Shown: positions 10,301 through 17,491 of the stretch, piece after piece
Layout: each line of letters begins with the position of its first letter
Numbering within the stretch: position 1 is the first letter of the stretch
Assembly (NCBI GenBank): GCA_004296955.1
Contig: SCVB01000070.1
Span: 1 to 64,000 of the forward strand
DNA: 64,000 bases
From: Brevundimonas sp.
GTDB taxonomy: Bacteria > Pseudomonadota > Alphaproteobacteria > Caulobacterales > Caulobacteraceae
Direction: 5' to 3'
Translations under genes and position numbers: made by a program
Notes under the pieces: generated by a model
What the model was told of the DNA's origin: nothing
Seen by the model: the letters and a program-made list of their open reading frames with translations, nothing else
Database searches by the model: none

Positions 10301-11064
10301 GCCTGCAGTTGATCGAGAGACGCCTCCAGATCCGTCCGGCCGGAGCCGCCGTGCAGGTTCTCCGGCGCTGTCCGGGTCAGGCCCTCGCGCCGCCGGACGC
10401 CCTCGGTCGCCAGAACGAATTCTCCGGCTCCGGGGATCAGGCAAACGCCTTCCAGCCGGTCCTCCAGCCGCGGCTGGTCGCCCCGCGCCCGCCGGAAGAC
10501 CTCGAAGCCCAGCTGCGGCGGCCGGGCGCCGTACGGCCCCAGCGGCAGGTCCTCGAACACCACATAGGCCGTCCCCCGGTAGGCCGGAGCCCCGCCGGAT
10601 CCAGCCTCAACCGCTTCGATCAGCGGATCGGGCGTCTGGTCGGCGCCGCCGCGATGCACACGCATCGTCACCCCGGACAGGTCCATCGGCCGCCCGTCCG
10701 CCCAGACCCGGCCGACGCCGTCGATCTCGCCCTCGCAGAGGGCCACGGCGAAGCTCAGCGTATAGTCGTATTCAACCGTCCGCGGCCCGCCCTTGCCGCC
10801 CGAAGACGTGCGCCGCCCCTCCAGGAAGCGGGCCGCCCAGATCATCTGCCCCGTCACCCGCGCCCGGCCGAACACGCAGGCCATCGGCGCGCCCTCGGCC
10901 GTTCCCTGCAGCTTCAGCCCCTCCAGGCGCGGCCCCTTCTGCCGCGCCGGCTCAAGGCTCGAGATCGCCCGCTGGTCGATCGCCCGTCCGATCATCGACC
11001 CGATCGCCGATCCGATCGGCCCGCCGACCGACTGGCCGACGCTGCTCAGGATCATCTGCGCCAT
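7333..11064 (-). CDS. GTA g15, baseplate megatron / host-specificity protein
   Basis: A 1243-residue tail-tip protein, the largest GTA component. After an N-terminal hub-interacting segment (QSVGGPIGSAIGSMIGRA) comes a TIM-barrel glycosidase-like domain (roughly residues 420-700; IGSEMRGLT, GIDWYPPLGDW, LTEFGCAAVDRGANAPN) and then phage-tail beta domains. It is thought to close the tail channel and contact the recipient envelope. ATG 11064 is chosen because upstream residues look non-native and it leaves a 2-bp gap to g14. It is the last gene of the cluster; no terminator is obvious in the 77 bp before the dnaJ-like gene. Confidence 0.93.
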   Translation of the reverse strand: MAQMILSSVGQSVGGPIGSAIGSMIGRAIDQRAISSLEPARQKGPRLEGLKLQGTAEGAPMACVFGRARVTGQMIWAARFLEGRRTSSGGKGGPRTVEYDYTLSFAVALCEGEIDGVGRVWADGRPMDLSGVTMRVHRGGADQTPDPLIEAVEAGSGGAPAYRGTAYVVFEDLPLGPYGARPPQLGFEVFRRARGDQPRLEDRLEGVCLIPGAGEFVLATEGVRRREGLTRTAPENLHGGSGRTDLEASLDQLQAHCPNLKRVSLVVAWFGNDLRAGHCAVRPGVETADKATEPLTWSVAGLGRSEAHVISRVPSGGPAYGGTPSDESVRQAVAALKARGLAVTLYPFVLMDVPEGNGLPDPYGDAEQAAYPWRGRVKGQDGVAAAADVAALFGTAEGWGLRRLALHYAALAAETGADGLLIGSEMRGLTMTRDAGGGFPAVEALRSLAAECRAVVGPGVAISYAADWSEYAGVRDGEEAVFHLDPLWADAAIDHVGIDWYPPLGDWRSGDGGVDGASFAGPDDPAYLAGQVAGGEGFDWFHVSEADRAAQVRTVIADGAHGEDWVFRVKDLKGWWSNVHHDRPGGVRSTTPTDWIPGMKPIRLTEFGCAAVDRGANAPNLFQDPKSAESALPPFSTGARDDQMQRRALEAVLEHFAEPENNPVSAAYGGPMVEGADAWCWDARPWPAFPGREDVWADAGAWRTGHWLNGRLAGETGDLIAAVLRRGGLAEDAFEIGGFAAGVQGYVIDRPMRTRDALEPLLAGLGLVAAERGGRIAVIGDEPPGAALTPEALAPGEDGASVTAERVLDLRPGAARVRYVDGDAGYQTGSAVVRSAGEGGGVDLDLPAVCSAALARAAAERALEAGSGERLTVRLGPLEALALEPGDTVTVEGRSGDWRVMRLDADETPSAVLEPAFAGGVGEDDGRPQAEEAAAGAGAPFFRMVELPPAPGSEDDGRPIAVVAADPWRPMRVFAGPDAGSLTTRGDVAEPATVGVLVEPLASGVRHRWDEANALVVRVEGRAPESRSNAAVFAGGNAVAVEAAGGWELVQFRTATLIGDGVWRLAGLLRGQQGTEAKGAASGAIAVLLDPAPARAGSPRAERGLPLVWRTGPAGGAAGGPGVSETAFTATGVHERPWSPAHLRAADRADGGLDLTWIARARIDGDRWDDAEAVSGTPRFRVRVADGGEVVRSFEVEAFAATYEAGDLAADFPGGLTAGSRLSVAQWGEGCGWGAEAGIPLAV

Positions 11065-11066
11065 GC

Positions 11067-11513
11067 TCAGCCCTCCCGCTCCATGCCCGGCCAGGCGAAG
11101 GCCGCGACCAGCCGCCGGCGCCACCAGACCCCCATCCAGCTCTCCACCACCATTCGTCCCCAGTAGGCGTGGATCATTCGCGGCTCCGCGCCGGCCGTGT
11201 CGCTCAGGATCGCGCAGTGTTTGGCCGGACAGCCGGGCGCCATTCGAAACAGCACCACATCGCCCGCCCGCGCCGCGCTGACCGGAATTTCAGCCAGCCA
11301 GCGTCGCGCCGCGGCCAGCAGGGTCTCCTCGCCCCCGACCTCGGCCCAGTCCGGCGCGTAGGGCGGCGGCGTCTCGGGCTCCCGGCCCACCAGTTCGCGC
11401 CACACCCCGCGGACCAGCCCCAGGCAGTCCGCGCCCTCGCCCCGCACGCTGGCCTGATGTCGGTACGGCGTCCCCAGCCACCTTCGCGCCGCCGCCACCA
11501 CGGCCGCCCTCAC
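11067..11513 (-). CDS. GTA g14, NlpC/P60 family tail peptidase
   Basis: A 148-residue cell-wall peptidase of the GTA tail. The catalytic Cys is in GADCLGLVRGVW and the His in AKHCAIL, with GTPYRHQ near the N terminus. The GTG start at 11513 overlaps the g13 stop (GTGA), showing coupling. The protein probably opens recipient peptidoglycan during DNA delivery. The frame stays open further upstream into g13, but those residues are shadow sequence. Confidence 0.9.
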   Translation of the reverse strand: MRAAVVAAARRWLGTPYRHQASVRGEGADCLGLVRGVWRELVGREPETPPPYAPDWAEVGGEETLLAAARRWLAEIPVSAARAGDVVLFRMAPGCPAKHCAILSDTAGAEPRMIHAYWGRMVVESWMGVWWRRRLVAAFAWPGMEREG

Positions 11514-12163
11514 CGCCGGCTCCCGCCGTCGTTGCGGCCGCCCTCGACCGGCGCTGTCGTCAGGAAGTCGTCGCCGGGAATGTCGGGGAAGCCCTGGAAA
11601 TTCGCGCCGTTCGCAAAGACCGCGACGCAGGTGGACCAGCGCTTGTCGCAGACCGCGCCCGGAAAGGCCTCCAGGTCGACGCGGCAACGTCCGTCTCCCA
11701 GCAGGGCGTCGCAATCGCGCCCGTAGGTCCGGCCGACCACCCGCTCCAGCGGAGCCAGCGGCCCGTCCAGCTCGGCCGTGAACCCGGCGCCCTCGCGCCG
11801 GATGCGCCCCAGCGTGGCCGTCCACAGCCTCACCTTCAGGTCCGGCCGTTCCCAATCGACCCGCCACAGGGCGACCGAGGCTCCATCGTACAGCCCGGCC
11901 TCGACGTCCCCGTCGGTGATCGCCGCTTCGTCCAGCCCGCCGGCGACGGCCGCCGATCCGGCGCTGAGCCCCACGGCGCTGTCCGCCGCGCCTGCGGTCC
12001 AGCCGCTGGCCGCCCGGCAGGCCACGCCCTCGACCACCAGGTCCTGATCATGGTCGGTGAAACCCAGCACCGCCCCGTCCGTCCGCCGCAGCACCCAGGC
12101 ATGGCACAGCGTCGCCGCCCCGCTCTCGATGCGCGCGGCGAGTTCGCTCGGTATGGTTCGCAT
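11510..12163 (-). CDS. GTA g13, tail hub protein (DUF2163)
   Basis: A 217-residue distal-tail/hub protein. The N-terminal half is a DUF2163 domain (LGFTDHDQDLVVEGVACRA), and the C-terminal half has the conserved cysteine run CDALLGDGRC ... CDKRWSTC, ending in NFQGFPDIPGDDF. The clustered cysteines fit a metal or Fe-S site in the hub. It begins 3 bp after the g12 stop and overlaps g14 by 4 bp. Confidence 0.9.
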   Translation of the reverse strand: MRTIPSELAARIESGAATLCHAWVLRRTDGAVLGFTDHDQDLVVEGVACRAASGWTAGAADSAVGLSAGSAAVAGGLDEAAITDGDVEAGLYDGASVALWRVDWERPDLKVRLWTATLGRIRREGAGFTAELDGPLAPLERVVGRTYGRDCDALLGDGRCRVDLEAFPGAVCDKRWSTCVAVFANGANFQGFPDIPGDDFLTTAPVEGGRNDGGSRR

Positions 12164-12166
12164 GGA

Positions 12167-12796
12167 TCAGACCCGCACCTCGATCAGCGGCACGGCCGCC
12201 ATCCGCCCCGCGTCGAAGCTCTCCAGCGTGACCTCGATCCGGTCGGCGTCGAACCGCACCGGCGTGTCGAACTCGAAGCCGGCGGTCACCGCCGCGCCGG
12301 CGCCCGGCGGCGTCTCCAGCGTCACCAGCCCCGTCGCCGCGTCGAGGGCGAAGGCGCCCGGGGCCAGCTCCGCGCCGTCGACCGCCACCCGCACCGTCCC
12401 CGCCACTGGCTTGGCGATCCGCCGCTCCAGCGCGTCCTCCCCCTCGCCATACTGTTTGACCAGGGCGAACCCGGTCCGGGTTCCGTCCCCCTCGCCCAGC
12501 ATCTGGTCCAGCGGCCCTGTCTCCGCGCCCGGTCCGCCGGACGTCCAGTCGGCGAAGTCCCGGAACCGGAATCCGTACAGCCGTCCCCGTCGCGCTTCGA
12601 AAAAGGCGGTCAGAGTCGCCATGTCGTCCAGCGAACGCAGATTGGCTCCGATCAGATAGCGCCGACGCCCATGCGCCCATGGCGACGAGCGCCGCTCGAA
12701 CCCGGACCCCAGGGTCACGATCTCCGTCCGGCGCTCCACTCCGCCCGTCGATCCGAAGGCCAGCCGGGCGGGCAGCCTCACCTCGTTAAAGGCCAT
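12167..12796 (-). CDS. GTA g12, distal tail protein (DUF2460)
   Basis: A 209-residue DUF2460 protein (MAFNEVRLP..., EIVTLGSGFERR, GFRFRDFADW). ATG 12796 is preferred over ATG 12802 because AGGAG lies nine bases upstream of it and homologs start MAFxEVRxP. It should form the tail end ring that joins tube and hub. Its normal upstream neighbour g11 is 2.2 kb away because three plus-strand DUF805 genes lie between. Confidence 0.9.
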   Translation of the reverse strand: MAFNEVRLPARLAFGSTGGVERRTEIVTLGSGFERRSSPWAHGRRRYLIGANLRSLDDMATLTAFFEARRGRLYGFRFRDFADWTSGGPGAETGPLDQMLGEGDGTRTGFALVKQYGEGEDALERRIAKPVAGTVRVAVDGAELAPGAFALDAATGLVTLETPPGAGAAVTAGFEFDTPVRFDADRIEVTLESFDAGRMAAVPLIEVRV

Positions 12797-12911
12797 CGCC
12801 ATACTCTCCTGTCAGGGTCATCCCAGACCCGCGCTTTCGCTTGTCGAGCGATCGTTGTTACGCCATTCTTTCCTGCCGGGCGTCGGGCCCGGAATCGCGC
12901 GGGAGGGCGCC

Positions 12912-13397
12912 ATGAGCATCGAGACTTCCAGCCAGATTCAGGGCTTCGACTGGCAGAAGCTGCTGTTTTCCTTCGAGGGCCGCACACGCCGCTCGCATTT
13001 CTGGATCGGCTGGCTGATCTGCCTCGGCGTCGGGGTCGTCGCGGGCTGGCTTCCCGTGATCGGCTTCTTCCTCTCGATCGCCCTGATCTGGCCCAACCTG
13101 GCCATTGCGGTGAAGCGGCTTCACGACATGGGCAAGCCCGGCTGGCTGGTCGTTCTTCCCTGGGCCGCCAACATCGTCGGCGGCATCTTCGCCGCCACCC
13201 TGGTGGGCGTCTCCGCCCTCTCCAACGCTGCGGCCCTCGAGCAGGAAGATCCGGCCGCCATTCTGGCCCTGCTCGGACCGGCGATGGGCCTGGTCCTGCT
13301 GCTTCTCGTCTTCAACCTGGCCTTCCTGCTCTGGATCGGCCTGTCCGCCGGTCAGGCCGGCGCCAACCGCTTCGGCTCCGATCCGAAAGGCGGCTGA
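12912..13397 (+). CDS. DUF805 inner-membrane protein (paralog 1)
   Basis: A 161-residue DUF805 protein with about four membrane segments. Family signatures are FEGRTRRSHFWIGW, AVKRLHDMGKPGW and GANRFG near the C terminus. ATG 12912 is the first start giving a sensible N terminus and follows GGAGGG. Unlike the two paralogs downstream, it lacks an N-terminal OB-like domain. It is opposite in direction to the surrounding GTA genes. DUF805 function is unknown. Confidence 0.85.
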   Translation: MSIETSSQIQGFDWQKLLFSFEGRTRRSHFWIGWLICLGVGVVAGWLPVIGFFLSIALIWPNLAIAVKRLHDMGKPGWLVVLPWAANIVGGIFAATLVGVSALSNAAALEQEDPAAILALLGPAMGLVLLLLVFNLAFLLWIGLSAGQAGANRFGSDPKGG

Positions 13398-13412
13398 CGC
13401 CCTGACGGCGAA

Positions 13413-13451
13413 CATCGACCGGCGCCGGCCGCAACCGGCGCCCGGTCGATG
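13413..13451. terminator. 16-bp-stem hairpin between DUF805 genes
   Basis: Arms CATCGACCGGCGCCGG and its complement (one bulged C) enclose a six-base loop. There is no T-run, but the stem is among the strongest in the window. It lies just downstream of DUF805 paralog 1. Being symmetric, it would also form in any minus-strand GTA transcript crossing this interval. Confidence 0.5.
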
Positions 13452-13548
13452 CGCTCCTGAATCCGTCACGCCGCGGTTGGCGCCCGTCCGCTCTTCGGCC
13501 AAGCTTGGTCGTTCGACCGGTCGGTCGGAAGGCTACAGGGGGCGCGGG

Positions 13549-14211
13549 GTGCGGGGTGAAGTGATCGATGTCAGCGGCGACGGCGACGCCCTGGTCAGCG
13601 GAGACGACGGCGTTCGCTACGCCTTCGCCACACGGGACGTTCGCGGCTTCATCGTCCAGCGCGGCGACCGCATCGATTTCGTCCCGGTCGACGGGATGGC
13701 GACCGAAGTGGTTCTGCTCTCGTCCGGTCCGGCCATTTCGGCCGCGGGGACCGGCTATTCGGCCCGTCCCGACGCCGGCGAAACCTCGCCGTGGGGCTAT
13801 TTCGTCCGCTGCATGAAGAAATACGTCGACGGCTACGGCCGCGCCCGGCGAAGCGAATACTGGTATTTCGTCCTTTTCCGCGTGCTCCTGGTCGGCGGCC
13901 CGGTCTTTCTCGGCGCGATCGTCTCCCGGATGACGAGCGACGGCGGAGAGAATGTCTCGCCCGTCGGCATGATCTTCATGGTCCTCGGCGGCCTGGCCTA
14001 TGTCGGCACCATCATTCCGAACCTCTGCGCCATGATCCGGCGGTTCCACGACGTCGGCCTGTCGGGCTGGCTCGTGCTCCTCAACGCCATTCCCTACCTC
14101 GGCTCCCTGGTCACCTTCATCATCTGCGTCCTGCCGTCGGAAGCCCGGCCCAACACCCACGGCCCCGTCCCCGGTTCGAGCCGCCGGGCGACCGCGGAGG
14201 TCTTCAGCTAG
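13549..14211 (+). CDS. DUF805 membrane protein with N-terminal OB/cold-shock-like domain (paralog 2)
   Basis: 220 residues. Residues 1-60 form a small beta-rich domain with the pattern RGEVIDVSGDGDALVSGDDG, VRYAF and IDFVPVDG, resembling a degenerate cold-shock/OB fold. A DUF805 membrane domain follows (YGRARRSEYWYF, AMIRRFHDVGLSGWL). GTG 13549 is chosen because it aligns exactly with the ATG of the next gene (MRGEVI). No nucleic-acid-binding RNP motif is visible, so function is open. Confidence 0.8.
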   Translation: MRGEVIDVSGDGDALVSGDDGVRYAFATRDVRGFIVQRGDRIDFVPVDGMATEVVLLSSGPAISAAGTGYSARPDAGETSPWGYFVRCMKKYVDGYGRARRSEYWYFVLFRVLLVGGPVFLGAIVSRMTSDGGENVSPVGMIFMVLGGLAYVGTIIPNLCAMIRRFHDVGLSGWLVLLNAIPYLGSLVTFIICVLPSEARPNTHGPVPGSSRRATAEVFS

Positions 14212-14270
14212 CCCTTGTCCGCCCCGGCGCGGTCCGCCACGGTGAGGCCAGTGAAGGTGCGGGGGGATTC

Positions 14271-14990
14271 ATGCGCGGCGAAGTCATCAGCCTGGACGGA
14301 ATTTCGGGCGACGGCGTGATCCTGAGCGACGACGGCGTTCGTTACGCCTTCACCGCCTCGGCCAGCCGCTCCGGTCTGCGGGTCCGGGACAGGGTCGACT
14401 TCGTCGATGCTGACGGCGTCGCCCGGGACATCTTCCCTCTCGCCGGCGGCGGCGCTCCCGCCGGCTTCAGCCCTTCGCCCCGCCCGTCCGGCCGGGGCTT
14501 CAATTTCGGCACGGCGATGTTTTCCTTCCAGGGTCGGCTGAGCCGCACCCATTTCTGGATCGGCTGGGCGATCGTCTTCTTCGGCTACCATGTCTGGAGC
14601 TTCATTCCGTTCCTCAACATTGCGCTCGTTGTCGGCGCCCCGGTGCTGCTCTGGTCCAACCTGGCCATCGGCGCGAAACGGCTGCACGACATGGGCAGGT
14701 CCGCCTGGCTGATCGCCATCCCCTGGAGCGCGATGATCGGCGGCTTCGTCTACCTGATCGTTGTCATCTCCATGGCGGCCATCAACGATCCCACGGCCTT
14801 CGATGGCGAGGGCGATCTGGCGCAGGTGCTGAATATTCTGGTGCCCGCGCTCGGCGTCTGGGGCTTCACCGCCTTCATCGGCGTCGGCTTCTGGCTCTGG
14901 CTCGGCATAGCCGACGGTCAGCGGGGCGCGAACCGGTTCGGCCCCGATCCGGTCCACCCGGCCCGCGACACCGCCGACACCTTCAACTGA
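14271..14990 (+). CDS. DUF805 membrane protein with N-terminal OB/cold-shock-like domain (paralog 3)
   Basis: 239 residues with the same architecture as paralog 2: MRGEVISLDGISGDGVILS and VRYAF domain, a short Pro/Gly linker, then DUF805 (FQGRLSRTHFWIGW, GAKRLHDMGRSAWL, GANRFGPDP). The membrane half is closer to paralog 1 than to paralog 2, so the family probably grew by duplication and domain exchange. It ends 12 bp before the stop of convergent GTA g11. Confidence 0.85.
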   Translation: MRGEVISLDGISGDGVILSDDGVRYAFTASASRSGLRVRDRVDFVDADGVARDIFPLAGGGAPAGFSPSPRPSGRGFNFGTAMFSFQGRLSRTHFWIGWAIVFFGYHVWSFIPFLNIALVVGAPVLLWSNLAIGAKRLHDMGRSAWLIAIPWSAMIGGFVYLIVVISMAAINDPTAFDGEGDLAQVLNILVPALGVWGFTAFIGVGFWLWLGIADGQRGANRFGPDPVHPARDTADTFN

Positions 14991-15002
14991 TCGCGGTCGG
15001 GT

Positions 15003-15530
15003 TCACAGCCGCCGTGCGCCCAGCGACACGGCTCGCGCCAGCATCTGGGCGATCTGCGCCTCCGAGCGCAGCAGCGCCGGCGCGCCGCCGTCGACCTGCA
15101 CATTGACCGTGACGCCCCCGACGCCGGCCGGCTCGATGACGCCGGCGCCCGTGGGCCGAAACACCTCCGGCCCGCGCTCGCCGACCAGATAGGCGCCGCC
15201 GGCCAGCACCGTCCCGCCGTCGGCCCGCGCTCCCGAGAAGGCCGACTGCACCGCCGCGGCGATCGCCTCGCCCAAGCCGCCGCCCCCCGAACCCGACGCC
15301 GCATTGACCGCGGCCAGCACCGCGCGCGCCAGCTCGGCCAGACTGATCTCGCCGTCCGCGGCCGCGCGGGCCAGCGAGCGCGCCAATCCCTCGCCCGCCC
15401 GACCGAAGGCGTCCTCGATCGAGGACGCGGCCCGCTCCGCCGGCTCCCGCAACGCCTCCAGCGCCGCCGCCGCCTCGGCCGCCTTGCGCGGCACGCCGTC
15501 CAGGCCGTCTGGTTCAAGGGTGTCAGTCAT
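15003..15530 (-). CDS. GTA g11, short tape-measure-like tail protein
   Basis: 175 residues, Ala-rich helical N terminus (AAEAAAALEALREPAERAAS) followed by the typical phage tail-tape C-terminal motif LVGERGPEVFRPTGAGVI. It probably sets or plugs the short GTA tail. The ATG overlaps the 3' end of the small g10.1 gene by 8 bp. Gly-rich segment 96-103 separates the halves. Confidence 0.85.
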   Translation of the reverse strand: MTDTLEPDGLDGVPRKAAEAAAALEALREPAERAASSIEDAFGRAGEGLARSLARAAADGEISLAELARAVLAAVNAASGSGGGGLGEAIAAAVQSAFSGARADGGTVLAGGAYLVGERGPEVFRPTGAGVIEPAGVGGVTVNVQVDGGAPALLRSEAQIAQMLARAVSLGARRL

Positions 15531-15696
15531 CCGGCCACGCCTCCGCCATCCGTTCGAATTCGTCCCGCCCCAGGGGCCCTGCCGCGCCCGGCCGGGCGGT
15601 CAGCATTCGCCACTCCCGCAGCGACAGCCGCCAGAACGCCTGTGGCGCAACCCCCAGCCCGGCCGCCGCCCGCAGCATCTCGCCCCAGGGCGTCAT
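15523..15696 (-). CDS. GTA g10.1, small tail assembly chaperone
   Basis: A 57-residue protein (MTPWGEMLRAAAGLGVAP..., FWRLSLREWRML..., ending EAWPDD) matching the phage tail assembly chaperone family found between g10 and g11 in alphaproteobacterial GTAs. The ATG overlaps the g10 stop (ATGA) and its own stop lies inside g11. In the dsDNA phage analogue, this position is often expressed with the preceding gene to guide tape-measure folding. Confidence 0.85.
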   Translation of the reverse strand: MTPWGEMLRAAAGLGVAPQAFWRLSLREWRMLTARPGAAGPLGRDEFERMAEAWPDD

Positions 15697-15989
15697 CCCG
15701 CGGCCGCCGCGAAAGCCTTCGCCACAGCCTCAGCCGCCTCGCGCGGCGCCACGTCCGCCCGGTCCAGCTCCTCCGCCAGCGCCGGCTCGCCCCCGCCCCG
15801 CAACAAGGCCGCAAGCACCACGGCCAGATCCCGCGCCGACAGCGCCCGCATCCGCTCCGCCAGACCGGACAGCCCCTCCAGCCCCAGCCGCGTCTCGATC
15901 TCCGCCAGCGCCCCCAGCGTCAGGCACAGGCGCCGCTCGGCGCCGGCCAGCACCGCGACGACCTCGCCGCGGGCTCCGTTGGCCGTCAT
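15693..15989 (-). CDS. GTA g10, tail assembly protein
   Basis: 98 residues, recognised by MTANGARGEVVAVLAGAERR, LTLGALAEIETRLG and LARDLAVVLAALLRGGG-like segments of the GTA-gp10 family. ATG 15989 overlaps the g9 stop by one base (TGATG); a GTG three bases earlier is possible. It corresponds in position to the tail chaperone of siphophages. Confidence 0.86.
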   Translation of the reverse strand: MTANGARGEVVAVLAGAERRLCLTLGALAEIETRLGLEGLSGLAERMRALSARDLAVVLAALLRGGGEPALAEELDRADVAPREAAEAVAKAFAAAAG

Positions 15990-16399
15990 CACAACACCCC
16001 GAACGAGATTTCCCCCGCGCTCGCCAGGCTGATCGCGAAGGTCGCCTCGCCCTCATGCTCGCCGGCGTATTCCAGCGCCGCCACCAGGAACGGCCCCTCC
16101 AGCACGCCGAAGTCCGGCACGACCAGCCGCCACACGCGCGCCGACTGATCGAAGAAGGCCTCCCGGATCAGGGCGTCGGAGGCAGCGTCGCGGAAGATCC
16201 CCTGCCCGGCCACCGCCGCCGACTTCACCCCCGCCCCGCCCAGCAACTCGCGCCATCTCCCGGCGCTGTCGCCGTCGGTCGCATCGACCGTCCGCGCATT
16301 CAGCGAGACCGTTCGCGCCCTCAGGCCCGCCACCGTCGTGAACACGCCCGGCGCGCCCTCGATCTTCAGCAGGATGTCCTTGCCGCGCTGTGCGCTCAT
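15989..16399 (-). CDS. GTA g9, major tail tube protein
   Basis: 136 residues of the TP901-1/GTA major tail protein family (KDILLKIEGAPGVFTTVAGLR, VDATDGDSAGRWRELL, EGEATFAISLASAGEISF). It forms the tail tube. The ATG overlaps the upstream g8 stop (4 bp). Length is typical. Confidence 0.92.
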   Translation of the reverse strand: MSAQRGKDILLKIEGAPGVFTTVAGLRARTVSLNARTVDATDGDSAGRWRELLGGAGVKSAAVAGQGIFRDAASDALIREAFFDQSARVWRLVVPDFGVLEGPFLVAALEYAGEHEGEATFAISLASAGEISFGVL

Positions 16400-16812
16400 G
16401 CCTCCACCTCCTCCGTGACGGCGCGCACCCGCAGCACCGCAAATGTCCGCGCCCCGTCGGCGCTCGGGAAGACGTCCGCGAACGTCACCCCCAGGCTCAC
16501 CGTCCGCACCCCGTCGGCCTCCAGCGCCGCCTCGTTCAACGCGACCCGCACCGCCGCCAGCACGGCCTTGGCCTCCTCGGTTCCGCGAAACCGCGACGCC
16601 GCCGTCAGGGTCAGGGCGTGTTCGATCCCGCCGCCATCCGCCCGGACCGGCCGGCTCTCGCAGCGTCCGATCAGCAGGTGCGGAAAGCCCGCCTCGGGCC
16701 CGGACGCCGCGTCCCGGATCCGCGCCGGCTCGCCCAGCAGGACCTGCACCCCTGCGTCCGCCTTCAGATGCGCGATCAACGCCTTCTGCAAAGCCAGTTC
16801 ATGGGCGCTCAT
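16396..16812 (-). CDS. GTA g8, tail terminator / DUF3168 protein
   Basis: 138 residues of DUF3168 (ALQKALIAHLKADAGVQVLLG, FPHLLIGRCESRP, FADVFPSADGARTFAVLRVR). This family caps the tail tube at the head junction. ATGA overlap with g7. Confidence 0.9.
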   Translation of the reverse strand: MSAHELALQKALIAHLKADAGVQVLLGEPARIRDAASGPEAGFPHLLIGRCESRPVRADGGGIEHALTLTAASRFRGTEEAKAVLAAVRVALNEAALEADGVRTVSLGVTFADVFPSADGARTFAVLRVRAVTEEVEA

Positions 16813-17114
16813 CGCATCCGCTCCAGGCTCAGGATCGCCCGGCCACCGACCGTCTCCCCGGAGACGATCCGCCAGTCTCCGCCGCCGAATCTCAGCATCC
16901 GTCCGGCCTCCAGCCGCGCATCCGACCGCGTCTCCGCCGTCACCGTCTCGATGGCCCGGACGCCGCCGGCCTCGCTCATCTCACGTCGCCGCCGCGCGCC
17001 GAGCTTCAGCCAGGCCGAGCCCAGCGGCTCCCAGAACACCGCGCGCCCGCCCGAGGGCGTCTCGGACTCCAGACCTGCGAACAGGCCGGCCATCACCTTG
17101 AGAGCGCCGCTCAC
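16809..17114 (-). CDS. GTA g7, head-tail adaptor (head closure)
   Basis: 101 residues of the SPP1 gp16-like head-tail adaptor family (FWEPLGSAWLKLGARRRREM, RAIETVTAETRSDARL, GGDWRIVSGETVGGRAIL). The GTG start overlaps the g6 stop (GTGA). It sits on the portal connector and joins the tail. Confidence 0.88.
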   Translation of the reverse strand: MSGALKVMAGLFAGLESETPSGGRAVFWEPLGSAWLKLGARRRREMSEAGGVRAIETVTAETRSDARLEAGRMLRFGGGDWRIVSGETVGGRAILSLERMR

Positions 17115-17377
17115 AACCGCACCACGCGATAGGGCGCGATCCAGGCCTCGACCGGCGCGAGCGACATCTCCCGATCGCCCCGCTCATAGGCCCGTAAGGC
17201 CAGCATCAGGATCGCCAGACGAAGCGGCGCCGGCGAGCTTGAAGTCAGGATCAGTCCGGCATCCCCCTCGACCCGCGCCCGCGCCGCGTCGATCAGGGTC
17301 TGGATCAGCCCGTCCTCGGCGTCGTGCTCGACGCGCAGGAACAGCTTCGCTTCCGCCAGGGTGACGGGTGCGGTCAT
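17111..17377 (-). CDS. GTA g6, short head-tail connector
   Basis: 88 residues with the gp6-like connector signature TLAEAKLFLRVEHDAEDGLI QTL at the N terminus and a C-terminal helix with YRVVRL. This is short: many GTA g6 proteins are near 190 residues, so it may have lost a C-terminal extension or belong to a short subtype. A repeat-rich 114-bp gap separates it from the capsid gene upstream. Confidence 0.85.
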   Translation of the reverse strand: MTAPVTLAEAKLFLRVEHDAEDGLIQTLIDAARARVEGDAGLILTSSSPAPLRLAILMLALRAYERGDREMSLAPVEAWIAPYRVVRL

Positions 17378-17410
17378 GGGGAACCTCGAATGTCTGGGAA
17401 GGGAGGCACA

Positions 17411-17484
17411 GGCATCAGGGATCAGGCAGCAGGGGTCCGACCCTGCCGCCCTTCCTGTTGCCTGCTGCCTGTTGCCTGCTGCCT
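17411..17484. repeat. Heptamer tandem repeat with inverted partner between g5 and g6
   Basis: Units CCTGTTG and CCTGCTG alternate four times (17454-17484), and complementary GGCAGCAGG lies at 17425-17433 near two GGATCAGG/GCATCAGG copies. The tract can fold into a hairpin and resembles the dispersed intergenic repeats common in this group. No coding function seen. Confidence 0.6.
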
Positions 17485-17491
17485 CGCGCGA

